DNA of 7,642 nt. Source: Candidatus Hydrogenedentota bacterium (GTDB lineage Bacteria > Hydrogenedentota > Hydrogenedentia > Hydrogenedentales > CAITNO01). Positions 1 through 4,935 of this stretch are shown here, piece after piece (positions within the stretch are counted from its first letter, which is position 1; each line of letters starts with the position of its first letter). The notes beneath the pieces were generated by a model that worked only from the letters and a program-made list of their open reading frames with translations, was not told the DNA's origin and searched no databases. A program made the translations under genes and the position numbers. The DNA lies in NCBI GenBank assembly GCA_903822375.1, contig CAIJOU010000731.1, positions 1 through 7,642 on the forward strand. Reading direction: 5' to 3'.

Positions 1-822
1 CGTCAGCGCCTTGAACAGCACTTTGTAGTTCGCACGGAAGGCAAGTTCGCCGAAAACAAGGCCGGCGACCGAAACGGCCGTCCACAGCGCCACGCGCCCG
101 GACGGTGTCAGCCATCCCTTGTCAATGGCCAGTTTCAGGAAGAAGCCGCCGCCGACCAGCACCATGGCAATGCCGGTCCACGCAATCGCATGGAAACCCA
201 GCAGTTTCTCCCACTGGATCTCGATTTCAAACTTTTCGAAAAAGCCCTTCTCTTCGGGCTTGCCGGACGCCCCGGATGCCACGGTCTGTCTGGCAAGAGT
301 TTCCGAAGGCAGCGGGGGCGGCGCAAGCGGCCTTTCCAGGCGGACCGGAATTTCGGGAATTGCCGGAGAAATGTCTTCAGCCGCGGGTGTCCCGCGTGAC
401 TCCTCCAGAAGCGCTGCCAGGGGAGCGGCATCCCCCGTCAGGCATTCCAGCGGCACTTCGAGTTCCTGATCCTCCTCCTCTTCCGCCGGGTAAGCGGGCG
501 GAACTTCTATCTCTCGCGGAACCATCGAAGACGGGCCGAGGACCTGGCCCGAGGTCAAAACTTGCTGCCCTGAAGACGACCAGACTTCCGCAGGCGGCTG
601 TTCCTGAGCCACCGCCGATGCCGTCTCCGTCGTCTCTTTAACTACAGGCGGGGAAAGGCCGAGCTCCTCCCCTTTCTTGAGAATCTTCTCCAGAAGGTCC
701 TCCAGGCGTTTCCACCCCAACAGCATGTGCGACATGTCGTCCTGCAGATTGTTCTTCAGATTGGTCAGCAGGACGAGCGCCACAACCAATTCAACTACAA
801 TCAGAAACCCCAGAATTTCCAT
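1..822 (-). CDS. DUF2339-type predicted membrane protein, N-terminal 274 residues (runs off left edge)
   Basis: Reading frame open from ATG at 822 down to base 1 with no stop, so the 3' part lies outside the window. Shine-Dalgarno AAGGAG (834-829) sits 6 bases before the ATG. Residues 3-19 form a hydrophobic helix (ILGFLIVVELVVALVLL), followed by a charged, probably helical stretch to about residue 58, then a Pro/Glu-rich linker to about residue 195. Residues 204-274 carry the recognisable part: WEKLLG, then a Gly-rich membrane helix with GGGFFLKLAIDKGWLTPSGR, then a second membrane helix. That order (N-terminal anchor, acidic linker, W..LLG, FFLK.AI..GWL.P..R) matches DUF2339/COG5373 proteins, which are long polytopic inner-membrane proteins of unknown function. 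Transcribed away from the metallophosphoesterase. The family assignment is by remembered pattern; the function is unknown. Confidence 0.8.
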   Translation of the reverse strand, partial: MEILGFLIVVELVVALVLLTNLKNNLQDDMSHMLLGWKRLEDLLEKILKKGEELGLSPPVVKETTETASAVAQEQPPAEVWSSSGQQVLTSGQVLGPSSMVPREIEVPPAYPAEEEEDQELEVPLECLTGDAAPLAALLEESRGTPAAEDISPAIPEIPVRLERPLAPPPLPSETLARQTVASGASGKPEEKGFFEKFEIEIQWEKLLGFHAIAWTGIAMVLVGGGFFLKLAIDKGWLTPSGRVALWTAVSVAGLVFGELAFRANYKVLFKALT

Positions 823-834
823 GGCTGTCTCCTT

Positions 835-850
835 GGGCACCTTGGTGCCC
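835..850 (-). promoter_or_regulatory. Perfect 7-bp dyad directly against the DUF2339 Shine-Dalgarno
   Basis: In minus-strand sense the leader reads GGGCACC-AA-GGTGCCC and then immediately AAGGAG. The arms are perfectly complementary; in RNA the innermost pairs would open to give a loop of about four or more bases. Because the stem ends right where the ribosome site begins, it could modulate access to it. The dyad is seen directly; the regulatory role is inferred. Confidence 0.4.
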
Positions 851-873
851 GTCCGAATCTCAACCACGCCCTA

Positions 874-902
874 TTTATACAGCATGCACTGCTGCATGTC
901 CA
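874..902 (-). promoter_or_regulatory. Candidate sigma70 promoter P2 for the DUF2339 gene
   Basis: On the minus strand, -35 TGGACA (902-897, 5/6 match), 17-base spacer, -10 TATAAA (879-874, 5/6). The predicted start is near 867, giving a leader of about 45 bases. An imperfect palindrome, GCATGCACTGCTGCATGT on the plus strand (882-899), fills the spacer and touches the -35, so it could be an operator. Confidence 0.45.
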
Positions 903-923
903 TTGCCCATAAATAGACGTAAT

Positions 924-951
924 TTAACTGTTCGCAATCTAACGGTATGAT
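924..951 (+). promoter_or_regulatory. Weak candidate promoter reading right towards the phosphoesterase-his cluster
   Basis: TTAACT (924-929, 4/6), 16 bases, TATGAT (946-951, 5/6). Its -10 overlaps the -10 of minus-strand P1, so the two would compete. It implies a leader of about 290 bases before the TTG start at 1251, which is long; the TTGCCA/TAAAGT pair at 1051-1080 is an alternative. Confidence 0.25.
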
Positions 952-975
952 AATATACTTTACGCGGCTTGTCAA
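947..975 (-). promoter_or_regulatory. Candidate sigma70 promoter P1 for the DUF2339 gene
   Basis: On the minus strand, a perfect -35 TTGACA (975-970), 17-base spacer, and -10 TATCAT (952-947, 5/6). The start is predicted near 940, giving a leader of about 118 bases that would pass through P2. This is the best sigma70 match in the window. The -35 lies inside the perfect dyad GGCTTG-T-CAAGCC (966-978). Confidence 0.55.
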
Positions 976-1004
976 GCCCCTTGCGCAAGTTCTTTTGCAA
1001 GAAC
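966..1004. promoter_or_regulatory. Cluster of three adjacent dyads over and beside the P1 -35
   Basis: Read left to right: GGCTTG-T-CAAGCC (966-978, perfect), CTTGCGCAAG (980-989, perfect 10-bp palindrome) and GTTCTT-TTGC-AAGAAC (989-1004, perfect 6-bp arms). The motif CAAG/CTTG recurs in all three. The first covers the -35 of P1, as expected for a repressor or activator site. None has a T-run, so these are not intrinsic terminators. The binding protein is unknown. Confidence 0.35.
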
Positions 1005-1250
1005 GGATTTCGCTTGATTCGGTACCGTTCGAAAGGGCAAAATGGCCTTGTTGCCATAGAGCAGGACAAAAGTGTAAAGTTTTTGCCGGGTGAGGTCACG
1101 GTTCTTTGCTTGCCCTGCCCGCTTGTAAGACACTCTAACTCACAGCGCCGCCCAGACTTGGTGTCAAAATGGTGGGACGCCCCAGCGGCGTTTTGCCGCC
1201 ATGGTTTGCGACGGCATGACAGGAACGGTATCGCCGAGCCGGAGGTGCCT

Positions 1251-1976
1251 TTGCGTTACGCCATAATTTCCGACCTTCATGCGAATATAGACGCGTTGAA
1301 GGCGACATTGGCCCGCATCGACGGGGTGGGGGTGGATACGATTGTATGCCTGGGCGACGTCGTGGGCTACAATGCCAATCCGAATGAGTGCGTGGCAATC
1401 ATGGCCGAACGCGACATTCTGACGGTTCTGGGCAATCATGACGCCGTGGCCTGCGGTCTGGAGGAGCCTTGGGGCTTCAACCCCATCGCGCTGACGGCGG
1501 CCATCTGGACGCGCGACCAACTCAATGAAGATTCGCTCGAATGGCTGCGCGGCCTGCCGGACGCGCTCAACTTTGGGGACTTCGTCGCCGTTCACGGCGC
1601 GCCGAGGAACCACAACACGTACCTGTTTTCCTGGGAAGACGTGATTCCCTATACGGTGTTTCTAGAAGAGCAGAACTGTCGGCTGTGCTTCGTGGGCCAC
1701 ACCCACACGCCGGCAATTCTGTCCACGGACGGTTCCTACGAGGTGGACTGTGAAAGCCGCTTCCACCTTGGGGACAAAGATCTCTTTTTCGTCAATCCCG
1801 GCTCGGTGGGCCAGCCGCGCGACGATGACCCGCGCGCGTCGTTTGGCCTGCTGGACACTGACTTGAACACGTTTGAACTGCTCCGGGTGGCGTATCCGGT
1901 GGAACAGGCCGCAAGGCGCGTTCTCGATGCGAAACTTCCCCGTTTCCTCGCGGACCGGCTTGTGGTCGGCCGCTAG
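1251..1976 (+). CDS. Calcineurin-like metallophosphoesterase, TTG start (241 aa)
   Basis: Complete set of metal-binding motifs of the calcineurin-like phosphoesterase fold: D8-x-H10 (SDLHAN), GD36 (CLGDVVGY), GNHD 61-64, H115 (VHGAP) and GHTH 149-152. These hold a two-metal centre that hydrolyses phosphoester bonds. The length and the sequence GDVVGYNANPNECV resemble the YfcE/MJ0936-like small phosphodiesterases; the substrate cannot be told from sequence. The start is TTG at 1251: GGAGG (1241-1245) lies 5 bases upstream and the first residues (MRYAIISDLH) begin the first beta strand as in relatives. A GTG at 1245 overlaps the GGAGG and is less likely. It ends 27 bases before hisB, so it is probably the first gene of that transcript. 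It has no signal peptide and is predicted cytoplasmic. Confidence 0.88.
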   Translation: MRYAIISDLHANIDALKATLARIDGVGVDTIVCLGDVVGYNANPNECVAIMAERDILTVLGNHDAVACGLEEPWGFNPIALTAAIWTRDQLNEDSLEWLRGLPDALNFGDFVAVHGAPRNHNTYLFSWEDVIPYTVFLEEQNCRLCFVGHTHTPAILSTDGSYEVDCESRFHLGDKDLFFVNPGSVGQPRDDDPRASFGLLDTDLNTFELLRVAYPVEQAARRVLDAKLPRFLADRLVVGR

Positions 1977-2003
1977 AACGCCCCGGCGCACCGAGGAAAA
2001 ATC

Positions 2004-2594
2004 ATGCGCACCGCCAATATCTCACGCGAGACCAAAGAGACCCGCATCAGCGTCACCGTCAATCTTGACGGCACCGGGACGGGAACCATTGGCACCGGAG
2101 TGGGATTCTTTGACCACATGCTCGACCATGTGGCCCGGCACGGGCTCTTCGACCTTGAAGTCAAGGCCGAGGGCGATTTGAACATTGACCCGCACCACAC
2201 CGTTGAGGATGTGGGCATCTGTATGGGCCGCGCCTTTCTCCAGGCCGTGGGCGAGCCCAAAGGCCTGACCCGTTACGGCCACGCCGTGGTCCCGATGGAC
2301 GAGGCGTTGGTGGAAGTCACGGTGGACTTCAGCGGCCGCCCGTTTCTTGTGTTTTCGGCCGACCTGCCCAAGGCGCGGCTGGGTGAGTTCGATGCGGAGC
2401 TGGCCGAAGAGTTCCTGCGCGCCTTCACGGTGCAGAGTCGCATGACGGTGCATGTGGATCTGCGGTATGGAAAGAATCTTCACCACTGTATCGAGGCGAT
2501 GTTCAAGGCGCTGGGCCGCGCGCTGCGCCAGTCCCTGACCATTGACCCGCGGGTGCAGTCGGTGCCGTCAACCAAAGGTATGTTTGAAAAATGA
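2004..2594 (+). CDS. hisB: Imidazoleglycerol-phosphate dehydratase
   Basis: Converts imidazole glycerol phosphate to imidazole acetol phosphate, the sixth step of histidine synthesis, in the cytoplasm. At 196 aa it is the usual length of the monofunctional enzyme; no N-terminal phosphatase domain is fused. The manganese-binding histidine/glutamate motifs of both repeat halves are intact: FFDHMLDH (35-42), DPHHTVED (62-69) and LRYGKNLHHCIEAMF (153-167). The C-terminal STKG (189-192) is also present. The start is ATG at 2004 with GAGG (1993-1996) 7 bases upstream. The 3' end overlaps hisH by 4 bases (ATGA), which implies translational coupling. Family identity is very secure. Confidence 0.97.
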   Translation: MRTANISRETKETRISVTVNLDGTGTGTIGTGVGFFDHMLDHVARHGLFDLEVKAEGDLNIDPHHTVEDVGICMGRAFLQAVGEPKGLTRYGHAVVPMDEALVEVTVDFSGRPFLVFSADLPKARLGEFDAELAEEFLRAFTVQSRMTVHVDLRYGKNLHHCIEAMFKALGRALRQSLTIDPRVQSVPSTKGMFEK

Positions 2595-3229
2595 TAGTCA
2601 TTGTGGATTACGGACTGGGCAACCTGCGAAGTGTGCAGAAGGGGCTTGCCCGGGTGGGATATGAAGCGGAGATCTCGGACGATCCCCGCCTGCTGGAAAA
2701 AGCCGACGGCGTGGTGCTGCCCGGCGTGGGCGCCTTTGGCGACTGCTACCAGGGCCTCGCGGATCGCGGACTGGTGGAGCCGGTAAAGGCGGCGGCGCTG
2801 AGCGGCCGTCCCTTTCTGGGCATCTGCGTCGGACTGCAACTGCTCTTCGACGGCAGCGAGGAAAGTCTCGACAGTCCCGGACTGGGTCTGATTGCGGGCC
2901 GCGTGGTGCGCTTTCCCGAAGCCCGCGAGACGGGTCTGAAGGTGCCGCACATGGGCTGGAACAAGCTCATCCCGACGCCCGGCGTTGACAATCCGCTGCT
3001 GAAAGGCGTGAGCAATGCGCCCTACGCCTATTTCGTGCACAGCTACTACGCCCAACCCGAGGATGACGCTGTCATCCTCGCGCGCTGCGAATATGGAAAG
3101 CCGTTTGCGGCCATGGTCGGCCGCGGCAACCTGTTTGCCGTGCAGTTTCACCCGGAGAAGAGCCAAGCCGATGGCCTGTCGATTCTCCGCGCCTTCGGCG
3201 AACTCGCCTCAAACGGCGCAAGAGCTTGA
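2591..3229 (+). CDS. hisH: Imidazole glycerol phosphate synthase, glutamine amidotransferase subunit
   Basis: Class I glutamine amidotransferase that releases ammonia from glutamine and passes it to HisF, which makes imidazole glycerol phosphate and AICAR. Seen at 212 aa: the N-terminal signature VIVDYGLGNLRSV, PGVGAFGD (44-51), the nucleophile elbow GICVGLQLLF with Cys79, and the triad His187 and Glu189 in VQFHPEKSQ. All catalytic residues are present. The ATG at 2591 lies in the hisB stop (ATGA), so it is probably translated by coupling. The partner gene hisF and the usual neighbour hisA are not in the window downstream; the next gene is a stress protein 60 bases on, so HisF must be encoded elsewhere. 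Confidence 0.97.
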   Translation: MIVIVDYGLGNLRSVQKGLARVGYEAEISDDPRLLEKADGVVLPGVGAFGDCYQGLADRGLVEPVKAAALSGRPFLGICVGLQLLFDGSEESLDSPGLGLIAGRVVRFPEARETGLKVPHMGWNKLIPTPGVDNPLLKGVSNAPYAYFVHSYYAQPEDDAVILARCEYGKPFAAMVGRGNLFAVQFHPEKSQADGLSILRAFGELASNGARA

Positions 3230-3289
3230 CAAGGTCCGATCCAGCCGCGGTGATCACAGAGGGTCACCCCGGCGCAGGAGGGACGATGC

Positions 3290-4117
3290 ATGATTAAGCG
3301 CATTTTGGTGCCCACCAACGGCGGCGATGCGGCCGCACGGGGCGTGAGTTACGCCGTCGCGCTGGCCTCCCGGTTCAAGGCGCACGTTATCGGCCTGAAT
3401 GTGGTCGACGTGCGGCTGGTGGAGAGCCCCTTCGTCCGCGACATTGCCACCGGCACCGGCACGCCGCCCTTTCTCAACTATCCGGACGGCATTGCGGCCG
3501 TCTTGGAGGACCGCGGCCGGGTGGCACTCGCGGCACTCGAGGTCGAGTGCGCCGGCTCCGGTGTGACCTGTGAGACATCACTGGCGGCGGGGGTGGTGCC
3601 GCTCGTCATCGTCGAGCAGGCTGAACTGACCGACTTGGTCGTGCTTGGCCGTATAACCCATCACGGCGCGCGCGTAGAGGAGTTTGTCGGCTCCACCACC
3701 GAAAGTGTGGCCCGGCACGCGTCCGTGCCGGTGCTCGTCACCGGCGCCGCAGAACCGAGCGGCGGCTGTTGCCTCGCCGCGTACGACGGCTCGGCCCACG
3801 CGCGAAACGCACTGCGCACGGCCGTCGAAGTTGCCGCCGAATGGCAAATGCCCCTGCGCCTGCTCGTCGTGTCCGACGAACCACAACCGCTCCTCGACGA
3901 GGCGCGCAGCTATCTCCAGTCCCACGAACTCCACGTTGAATACGAGACCCGCACCGGAAAGCCGGGCGAACAAATCGCCGCCCACGCCGCCGACTGCGGT
4001 GCCACCCTCATCATCATGGGCGCCTTCGGCCACACCAAACTGCGCGAACTCATCGTGGGCAGCACCACCGCCCAAACCCTCCACCGCGCCCCCTGCCCCG
4101 TGCTCCTGATTCGGTAG
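3290..4117 (+). CDS. Tandem universal stress protein (two UspA domains, 275 aa)
   Basis: Two UspA-like alpha/beta domains in one chain: roughly residues 1-152 (starts KRILVPTNGG, ends VPVLVTG) and 157-275 (starts CLAAYDGSAHA, ends CPVLLIR). The second domain has the nucleotide-binding pattern G-x2-G-x9-G-S intact (G244, G247, G257, S258) and Asp166. In the first domain the usual Asp after VPT is Asn10, and the glycine loop is altered (G120, then Thr123 in place of Gly, and one extra residue before G134-S135). ATP binding is therefore expected mainly in the C-terminal half. Known family roles are stress endurance under starvation, oxygen or energy stress. The start is ATG 3290, 8 bases after GGAGG (3277-3281); an ATG at 3286 is out of frame, only 4 bases from the GGAGG, and opens a three-codon frame (ATG CAT GAT TAA) over the true start. 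Confidence 0.93.
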   Translation: MIKRILVPTNGGDAAARGVSYAVALASRFKAHVIGLNVVDVRLVESPFVRDIATGTGTPPFLNYPDGIAAVLEDRGRVALAALEVECAGSGVTCETSLAAGVVPLVIVEQAELTDLVVLGRITHHGARVEEFVGSTTESVARHASVPVLVTGAAEPSGGCCLAAYDGSAHARNALRTAVEVAAEWQMPLRLLVVSDEPQPLLDEARSYLQSHELHVEYETRTGKPGEQIAAHAADCGATLIIMGAFGHTKLRELIVGSTTAQTLHRAPCPVLLIR

Positions 4118-4173
4118 TCTTCCAAGACGACGGGCTTCGATGAACGGGGATACCTCTATCCCGCCAATCGGCC

Positions 4174-4202
4174 TTGCCCCCATCCGTCGAATGCTGTATC
4201 CT
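4174..4202 (+). promoter_or_regulatory. Candidate promoter for the MscS-like gene
   Basis: TTGCCC (4174-4179, 4/6), 17-base spacer, TATCCT (4197-4202, 4/6), predicted start near 4209, leader about 37 bases. It lies in the 128-base gap after the stress protein gene, downstream of a short hairpin GGGATA-CCTC-TATCCC (4147-4162). That hairpin lacks a T-run and is not counted as a terminator. Confidence 0.35.
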
Positions 4203-4245
4203 GACACCCGTAGCCTTTATCGGGATTCAACAGGAGACATGCGCC

Positions 4246-4737
4246 ATGCTGAGCTGGTTTTCGCTGATCTTTCGGGCCGCACTGATCATGACGGGCTTCG
4301 TCTTTGCGGGACACCTCTCGCGCTCGGCGTTTGCACGGCTTATCCTGCGCGACCAGGCGCGGAGCAGTGTCTGGGAACTGCTGGACCGTGTCGCCTACGT
4401 GGGCATCCTGGGCTTCGGTATCGTCTGCGCGCTGGGCACCGCCGGCTTTGACATCGTCCCCATGGTCGCCGGTCTCGGCCTGACCGGGTTCGCGCTCGGC
4501 TTTGCGCTCAAGGACGCCCTGTCCAACGCGATCTCCGGCGTCATGATCCTGCTGCACCGCCCCTTCGCGACGGGTGACACGATCGCCGTGGCCGGGTTCG
4601 AGGGAAGAGTGACCGGCACCGACCTGCGCTACACCACGCTGGAGGCCGACGGCAAGCGCCACCTCGTGCCGAACGCCACCGTGCTCAACAATACGGTGAC
4701 CGTAACGCTGGCGGCGAAGAACAACGCCGACCTATAG
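4246..4737 (+). CDS. Small MscS-like mechanosensitive channel protein (163 aa, no C-terminal cage domain)
   Basis: Three hydrophobic segments (about 3-22, 46-66, 69-103) followed by a short beta domain. The third segment is Gly/Ala-rich (GLGLTGFALGFALKDALSNAI), as in the pore-lining TM3 of MscS, and leads into SGVMILLHRPFATGDTI and then V-x-G-T-x-LRYTTL and VPNATVLNNTV, which are the classic MscS beta-domain motifs. It would sit in the inner membrane and release solutes on hypo-osmotic shock. It stops after the beta domain: E. coli MscS is 286 aa and has a further alpha/beta cytoplasmic domain that is absent here. The start is ATG 4246, 9 bases after AGGAG (4232-4236); an ATG at 4239 is out of frame and too close to it. 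The TAG stop's last base is the first base of repeat copy A. It may be a naturally short family member or a truncated one. Confidence 0.85.
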   Translation: MLSWFSLIFRAALIMTGFVFAGHLSRSAFARLILRDQARSSVWELLDRVAYVGILGFGIVCALGTAGFDIVPMVAGLGLTGFALGFALKDALSNAISGVMILLHRPFATGDTIAVAGFEGRVTGTDLRYTTLEADGKRHLVPNATVLNNTVTVTLAAKNNADL

Positions 4738-4782
4738 CGGATTGGTGCGCTCCGTCCCGCGGTGCGGGACTGTGCACACCCT
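4737..4782. repeat. 46-bp hairpin repeat, copy A
   Basis: Shares 39 of 46 bases with copy B at 4886-4931, same length, no gaps. Both begin GCGGATTGGTGCGCT and end GCACACCCT. The inner hairpin is perfect: GTCCCGC (4754-4760), loop GGT, GCGGGAC (4764-4770). Outer arms GGTGCGC and GTGCACACC pair with a 2-base bulge. It abuts the MscS-like stop codon, where it may protect or end the transcript, although there is no T-run. Confidence 0.75.
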
Positions 4783-4813
4783 ACAGATTGCAGTGTGTTG
4801 CGGCTCGGGTACA

Positions 4814-4876
4814 GGCACCTGTTCCCGGGCGGGGTGGGTGTTGAAAAGGTCAGGCTCTTGGCGGGAACAGGATGCC
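4814..4876. repeat. Long inverted repeat between the two hairpin repeats
   Basis: Left arm GGCACCTGTTCCCG (4814-4827) and right arm CGGGAACAGG-A-TGCC (4862-4876) are complementary over 14 bp with one bulged A (4872). The loop is 34 bases. It lies wholly between repeat copies A and B, so the converging gene ends are separated by three consecutive potential stem structures. It may be part of a larger non-autonomous element or a bidirectional end-of-transcript structure. Confidence 0.65.
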
Positions 4877-4885
4877 AGTCCCCCT

Positions 4886-4931
4886 GCGGATTGGTGCGCT
4901 ACGTTCCGCTTTGCGAAACTGCGCACACCCT
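4886..4931. repeat. 46-bp hairpin repeat, copy B
   Basis: Direct-orientation partner of copy A. Inner arms are GTTCCGC (4903-4909), loop TTT, GCGAAAC (4913-4919). Relative to copy A, one arm base changed C to T together with its partner G to A, which keeps a pair; a neighbouring G to A leaves a mismatch. In the outer stem T to C turns a G-U pair into G-C. It ends 4 bases before the stop codon of the minus-strand glycosidase-like gene. Confidence 0.75.
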
Positions 4932-4935
4932 GCGA

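Larger units (their letters stand above)
823..1250. other. Divergent intergenic region, 428 bp
   Basis: No gene supported here. The plus-strand phosphoesterase frame stays open back to 969, but the extra upstream residues look nothing like the family and contain no well-placed start, so I treat them as chance. Bases about 905-965 are clearly AT-rich against a GC-rich background and hold overlapping promoter elements. The region contains two minus-strand promoters, a hairpin against the DUF2339 ribosome site, a cluster of dyads (966-1004), and weaker plus-strand promoter candidates. One of the latter is TTGCCA at 1051-1056, 18 bases, then TAAAGT at 1075-1080. A small 5-bp hairpin with loop GTTTT lies at 1185-1199. 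No tRNA or riboswitch was recognised. Confidence 0.6.

Noticed and set aside
105..641. Long plus-strand open frames opposite the DUF2339 gene
   Set aside because: They are low-complexity Pro/Arg/Ser-rich translations and lie opposite a minus-strand frame with a good Shine-Dalgarno, promoter and recognisable family motifs.
969..1250. N-terminal extension of the phosphoesterase to 969
   Set aside because: The extra 94 residues do not resemble the family, and TTG 1251 has GGAGG at good spacing just before the first core strand.
3226..3254. Promoter with perfect TTGACA at 3226-3231 before the stress protein gene
   Set aside because: The best -10 at 17 bases is GGTGAT (3/6), and the TTGACA overlaps the hisH stop; too weak to list as a feature.
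4147..4162. Hairpin GGGATA-CCTC-TATCCC after the stress protein as a terminator
   Set aside because: Only 6 bp and no following T-run.
3578..4207. Minus-strand open frame of about 209 codons opposite the universal stress protein
   Set aside because: Gly-rich shadow of a well-supported plus-strand gene; no family likeness and it crosses gene ends.
4140..4451. Plus-strand frame containing ATG 4239 just before the MscS-like start
   Set aside because: Its ATG is 2 bases from the Shine-Dalgarno, it overlaps the MscS-like gene in another frame, and the translation is not protein-like.
4737..4931. CRISPR array
   Set aside because: Only two imperfect units with a 103-base gap that itself forms an inverted repeat; no spacer regularity and no cas gene.
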